From positions 1-8,476 of the forward strand of contig JAJRVM010000235.1 in assembly GCA_024277285.1 (NCBI GenBank): a stretch of DNA of 8,476 bases. Reading direction: 5' to 3'. Shown here piece by piece: positions 6,067 through 8,476 of the stretch. The stretch is from Planctomycetota bacterium. Its GTDB lineage: Bacteria; Planctomycetota; Planctomycetia; Pirellulales; Pirellulaceae. The notes under the pieces are model-generated. The model was not told the origin of the DNA and searched no databases. It worked only from the letters and a program-made list of their open reading frames with translations. A program made the translations under genes and the position numbers. The first letter of the stretch is position 1. Every line of letters starts with the position of its first letter.

Positions 6067-6216
6067 TTACCAGTCATAATGAATTATGAGCAGTCTGCGA
6101 ACGGCGACGCCGTTTTGGCCAGTCGTCTTTCGGGCCGTTTGTAGCAAACGATTTGTGACGGACCAAATATCGGGCATCTTCACAACCGGTCGGAAACGCA
6201 GGTTGATCATATTCAT
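6067..6216 (-). CDS. Small ORF of unknown function with terminator at its 3' end
   Basis: From ATG at 6216 it encodes 49 aa (begins MNMINLRF, ends HYDW). The frame stays open back to a TTG at 6261, which would give 64 aa. The product is basic, with no motif that I recognise. Support comes from context: an intrinsic terminator starts 15 bases after the stop, and upstream on the same strand are a strong Shine-Dalgarno and a 7-codon ORF whose TGA overlaps this ATG (ATGA). It could be a real small gene, or the 3' end of a longer gene cut by the insertion sequence to its right. The ATGA overlap could also be a frameshift near the start of a slightly longer gene beginning at 6236. I cannot choose between these. 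Confidence 0.35.
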   Translation of the reverse strand: MNMINLRFRPVVKMPDIWSVTNRLLQTARKTTGQNGVAVRRLLIIHYDW

Positions 6217-6236
6217 CGGCCGCAGGACGTGTCCAT
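6213..6236 (-). CDS. Seven-codon leader ORF candidate
   Basis: ATG at 6236 lies 4 bases after the strong Shine-Dalgarno AGGGAGGT and reads MDTSCGR before TGA at 6213-6215. That TGA overlaps the ATG of the 49-aa ORF as ATGA, the usual arrangement for coupled re-initiation. It may be a leader peptide or a mutated true start of the following ORF. Confidence 0.25.
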   Translation of the reverse strand: MDTSCGR

Positions 6237-6240
6237 GCGT

Positions 6241-6248
6241 ACCTCCCT
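6241..6248 (-). promoter_or_regulatory. Strong Shine-Dalgarno AGGGAGGT
   Basis: It is positioned 4 bases before ATG 6236 on the minus strand and directly abuts the 6249-6297 inverted repeat. It is out of frame with the TTG-initiated version of the downstream ORF, which argues for a start at 6236 or for coupling. Confidence 0.5.
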
Positions 6249-6297
6249 GGGGTTTATCCAACTAAACGCATCTCACGCAGTTTAATGCATAAACCCC
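6249..6297. repeat. 9-bp perfect inverted repeat, possible operator or IS end
   Basis: GGGGTTTAT (6249-6257) is the reverse complement of ATAAACCCC (6289-6297). Inside, TAAAC (6263-6267) pairs with GTTTA (6280-6284). It lies between the end of the ISKra4-type relic and the Shine-Dalgarno of the small minus-strand unit. It could therefore be an operator, an RNA leader hairpin or a remnant insertion-sequence end. Confidence 0.5.
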
Positions 6298-7201
6298 GAA
6301 TTCTGCTATTGAACTTTTTAGCGACCACCAGTCAATACAATTCCTGACATGCACCCTTTCGTTGAGTTTCGGGACGATCCACAAAGGATCTCGCAGTGCC
6401 TCAGGGACTTCCGGTGTGGGGTCCACGTCGGATGCCTCGCTCTTATACGTCTGCAACACACCGGCCTGAGTCTCTCGCCACCAACGATGCTTCTTACCCG
6501 CAGGTTTCTCTTCGCCCCAAAGGTCGTCGCGAACTTGCACTCGTCCCCCGTCGGCCTGAGCAACGGCAACGCGACGGTTCCAATCATTGCTCGGGGCGCC
6601 GTCACTTTGGCCGTGTTGTTGATCGGGAATACTCGCGATGCTGTAACGCTCGATGCGATCGGTCTGTTCGTCCATTCGCTCGGCACCGATGCGAATGGCA
6701 ATGCGTTGGACCTGCTTGGCCGGGATGTTCAATTCGGCGAGGTCTTGGAGATTGCGACTGGCCGTGGCGTAGGATCGGTCGCGTGCGGCGGCGATGGTGA
6801 TTTTCTTGAGTACCGCGGGAGTCTGCTCAGCATCGACCTCACAGCGAAGTGTTCTCAACTGAGGGAAAAAAATCGAGGCGGCAAGCCTCGCATCGAAAGA
6901 CGTCTGTTTTGAAATGGACCCTGCCACGTTTGCTCTGCATCGACCGCCCCTGGGGCGGTCTGTCGCACAACTTTCCGCCACACTTCGGGCAGGCCGTTGG
7001 CGATGAGGACGCCTCGGATTGCTGGCCGAGCAGTTGATTGAGCACCGCTTGGGTAACCTGATCGACTTGCCCGATGGTCTCTTCCTCGATGGTCATCAAA
7101 TCGGCATTGGCCAAATCGGAGAGCTTGCCACTTTGCGTGAGTTTCTCCACAACGAGGCTGGCGATCTGCTCGATCGACGGAGTGTTTTTGGCCGAATCCA
7201 T
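6262..7201 (-). pseudogene. ISKra4-type transposase, frameshifted and truncated
   Basis: Translation from ATG 7201 gives a helical N-terminus, then a zinc ribbon with CPKC (71-74) and CEAC (104-107) before DFFP, as in ISKra4-family transposases. The frame then stops at 6839. Similarity resumes in another frame: FFPQLRTL, then KKITIAAARDRSYATASRNL, AELNIPAKQVQRIAIRIGAER, QADGGRVQVRD (which should hold the first catalytic Asp) and HRWWRETQAGVLQTYKSEASDVDPTPEVPE. The switch falls at a run of seven T on the minus strand (6866-6872); six T would join both frames. Similarity fades after PKLNE near 6340, and the rest of the catalytic domain is absent, so it cannot be active. The family assignment rests on my recognition of these motifs. 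Confidence 0.75.
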
Positions 7202-7354
7202 GGCTTTACCCTGAAAATGCGATTCCTAAACTTCCCAGCCAACCCGGCTGCACCTCCGCCATTCTAAATCTTCCCTCTATCCGCGCCGATCTCAATCCAC
7301 CACGCAAACCATGTCATGCACCCCTTCGAAAGGAAGATGTCTCAAAGCTATTGA

Positions 7355-8177
7355 CACGTTCCGCGATGTATCGTATTCTCGATTGCGACGACGCGTCGCA
7401 ATCAGCGCAATCAGCGCAATCAGCGCAATCAGCGCAATCAGCGCAATCAGCGCAATCACCCAGAGTACACCAAGCCGGAGCTGGTCGCGACGGGTCCTAA
7501 TCGAGTGTGGTCGTGGGACATCACGAAGCTCAAGGGCCGTGAGAAATGGACGTATTACTGCCTCTGTGTGATTCTCGACATTTGCAGTCGTTGCGTGGTT
7601 GGTTGGATGTTAGCTCACCGCGAACAAGCGGAGTTGGCCAGCAAGCTGATCCGTGAAACGGTGGAAAGGCAAGAGGTTCGTGAGGACGAGTTGGTTATCC
7701 ATAGCGACCGTGGTCCTTCGGTGACTTCGCACTCCGTCTCTCAATTGTTGGTCTCGTTAGGCGTCACCAAGTCGCACAGTCGGCCGAATGTTTCCAACGA
7801 CAATCCTTATTCCGAAAGTCAGTTCAAAACGATGAAGTACAAGGTGGCTTTCCCAAGCGATTCGGTTGCTACGAAGATGCCTTAGGATTCTGTCGCCGGT
7901 TCTTCGCTTGGTGCAACGACGCGCACTACCGCAGCGGCATTGGGTTGGTCACACCTTCCTCGCTACACTACGGCCAAGCGGCGCAAGTGGTGGTGTCGCG
8001 CCAAGCCGCATTGGAAGCCGCCTATGTGACTCACTCGAACGTTTCGTGCACGGCCGTCCCAAACCACCGCAGCTACCGTCCGCGGTGTGGATCAATCCAC
8101 CCACAAGAAAAGACGATGTCGAAAAAAAAGGCTTCCGGAAATCAATTGTCCCTAGAAGCCTGAAGAGGCGTCTTTGA
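7355..8177 (+). pseudogene. IS3-type (rve, DDE) transposase orfB relic
   Basis: The catalytic core is intact in sequence: WDITKLKG with the first Asp, HSDRG with the second, and ESQFKT with the Glu, spaced D-35-E as in IS3-type transposases. The gene is broken. The 5' third and orfA are missing. A single-base deletion near 7860 moves the frame (FPS, then FGCYEDALGFCRRFFAWCNDAHYRSGIG). A second near 8039 moves it again (AAYVTHS, then RFVHGRPKPPQLPSAVWINPP). Both are repaired by adding one base. Upstream, in yet another frame, SAMYRIL (about 7360-7380) may be a remnant of the preceding domain. A 9-bp tandem repeat sits between it and the TKPELVATGPN stretch. No start codon or ribosome binding site remains. 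Confidence 0.85.
7397..7458 (+). repeat. 9-bp tandem repeat within the IS3 relic, about 7 copies
   Basis: CGCAATCAG is repeated six times without error (7397-7450), followed by a seventh partial copy, CGCAATCA (7451-7458). The unit is three codons, so the transposase frame is kept and reads RNQ repeats. The flanking residues RRNQ...RNHPEYTKPEL look like the normal inter-domain stretch of these transposases, so the repeat seems to be an expansion of one native unit. Confidence 0.9.
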
Positions 8178-8476
8178 CACGCCCTCGGCCCGGCTTCCCT
8201 TGGCGAGTTGCGACCCGTAGAGCTCGCTTCCGTTTCACCAGGCGACTCCACGATACTCAATCCATCAAACACAAACAACCTTTGAACACCCGAGTCATGC
8301 CTGAAAAAATCCCGGGGGGGGGTTGGGAGCTGGCCTGGCCTGTTAAAAAGATGGGGTTTGTAGTGAAACTGCGGTTTGCTGCAAGTCGGATTTGTGTTCC
8401 TCTGTAGGGATGGGAAATTCCTCGACATGCGGAGGTTGGCTATGACGTCGCAAACCACTAAATTTTTGTCGCCCCA
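8178..8476. other. Tail of the IS3 relic and flanking DNA
   Basis: There is no supported gene in these 299 bases. The first part is probably the non-coding 3' end of the insertion sequence, but I could not find a terminal inverted repeat because the left end is missing. A run of nine G (8314-8322) followed by TTGGG is the only unusual composition. Confidence 0.4.

Noticed and set aside
6249..6297. Integron attC site
   Set aside because: The inverted repeat lacks the GTTRRRY / RYYYAAC core sites, and no integron integrase is present.
6349..6912. 187-codon plus-strand ORF opposite the ISKra4 relic
   Set aside because: It is antisense to a clearly recognisable transposase and has no motif of its own.
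7397..7458. CRISPR array or iteron-type origin
   Set aside because: The 9-bp units are directly adjacent without spacers and lie within a transposase reading frame, which fits slippage expansion. No replication protein gene is present.
7949..8458. 169-codon minus-strand ORF and the 77-codon plus-strand ORF at 8174-8407
   Set aside because: The first is antisense to the IS3 transposase C-terminus. The second lies in the IS tail and has an Arg-rich translation without motifs or a ribosome binding site.

Overview
The window looks like an accessory or island-type stretch of a bacterial chromosome or large plasmid. A planctomycete-like host (Pirellulales type) is my best guess. That rests on the GYF_2 / transmembrane / beta-propeller protein, weak Shine-Dalgarno sites on long genes, the moderate-to-high GC content and the style of the decayed insertion sequences. 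It is an inference from gene style, not from a marker gene.

Layout, left to right. Positions 1-241 hold a MITE-like element with 23-bp imperfect inverted termini (13-35 / 192-214), followed at once by a 14-bp tandem duplication (214-241). Positions ~261-1119 have no convincing protein gene but are packed with stable hairpins, several capped by GGGA (GNRA) loops. The wobble pairs in these stems all fit a plus-strand transcript. This large structured region runs into a 225-aa, strongly basic orphan protein (1161-1838, +). The RNA-plus-protein pair is the most interesting part of the window and I cannot assign it to a named system.

Next, convergently, comes a 791-aa membrane protein (1879-4254, -): N-terminal GYF_2 domain, one membrane segment and a WD40-like extracytoplasmic region. 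Upstream of it on the same strand is a two-gene operon: a 99-aa protein with a strong ribosome binding site (5244-5543), then, 6 bases later, a DEDDh exonuclease (4527-5237). Positions 5607-5999 hold nothing I can support.

At 6025-6297 there is a compact minus-strand unit: a 9-bp inverted repeat, a strong Shine-Dalgarno, a 7-codon ORF overlapping (ATGA) a 49-codon ORF, and a good Rho-independent terminator.

The right third is an insertion-sequence graveyard. An ISKra4-type transposase relic (6262-7201, -) is frameshifted at a 7-T run and truncated. An IS3-type DDE transposase relic (7355-8177, +) carries an in-frame 9-bp tandem expansion and two single-base deletions. The last 300 bases are probably the tail of that IS plus flanking DNA.
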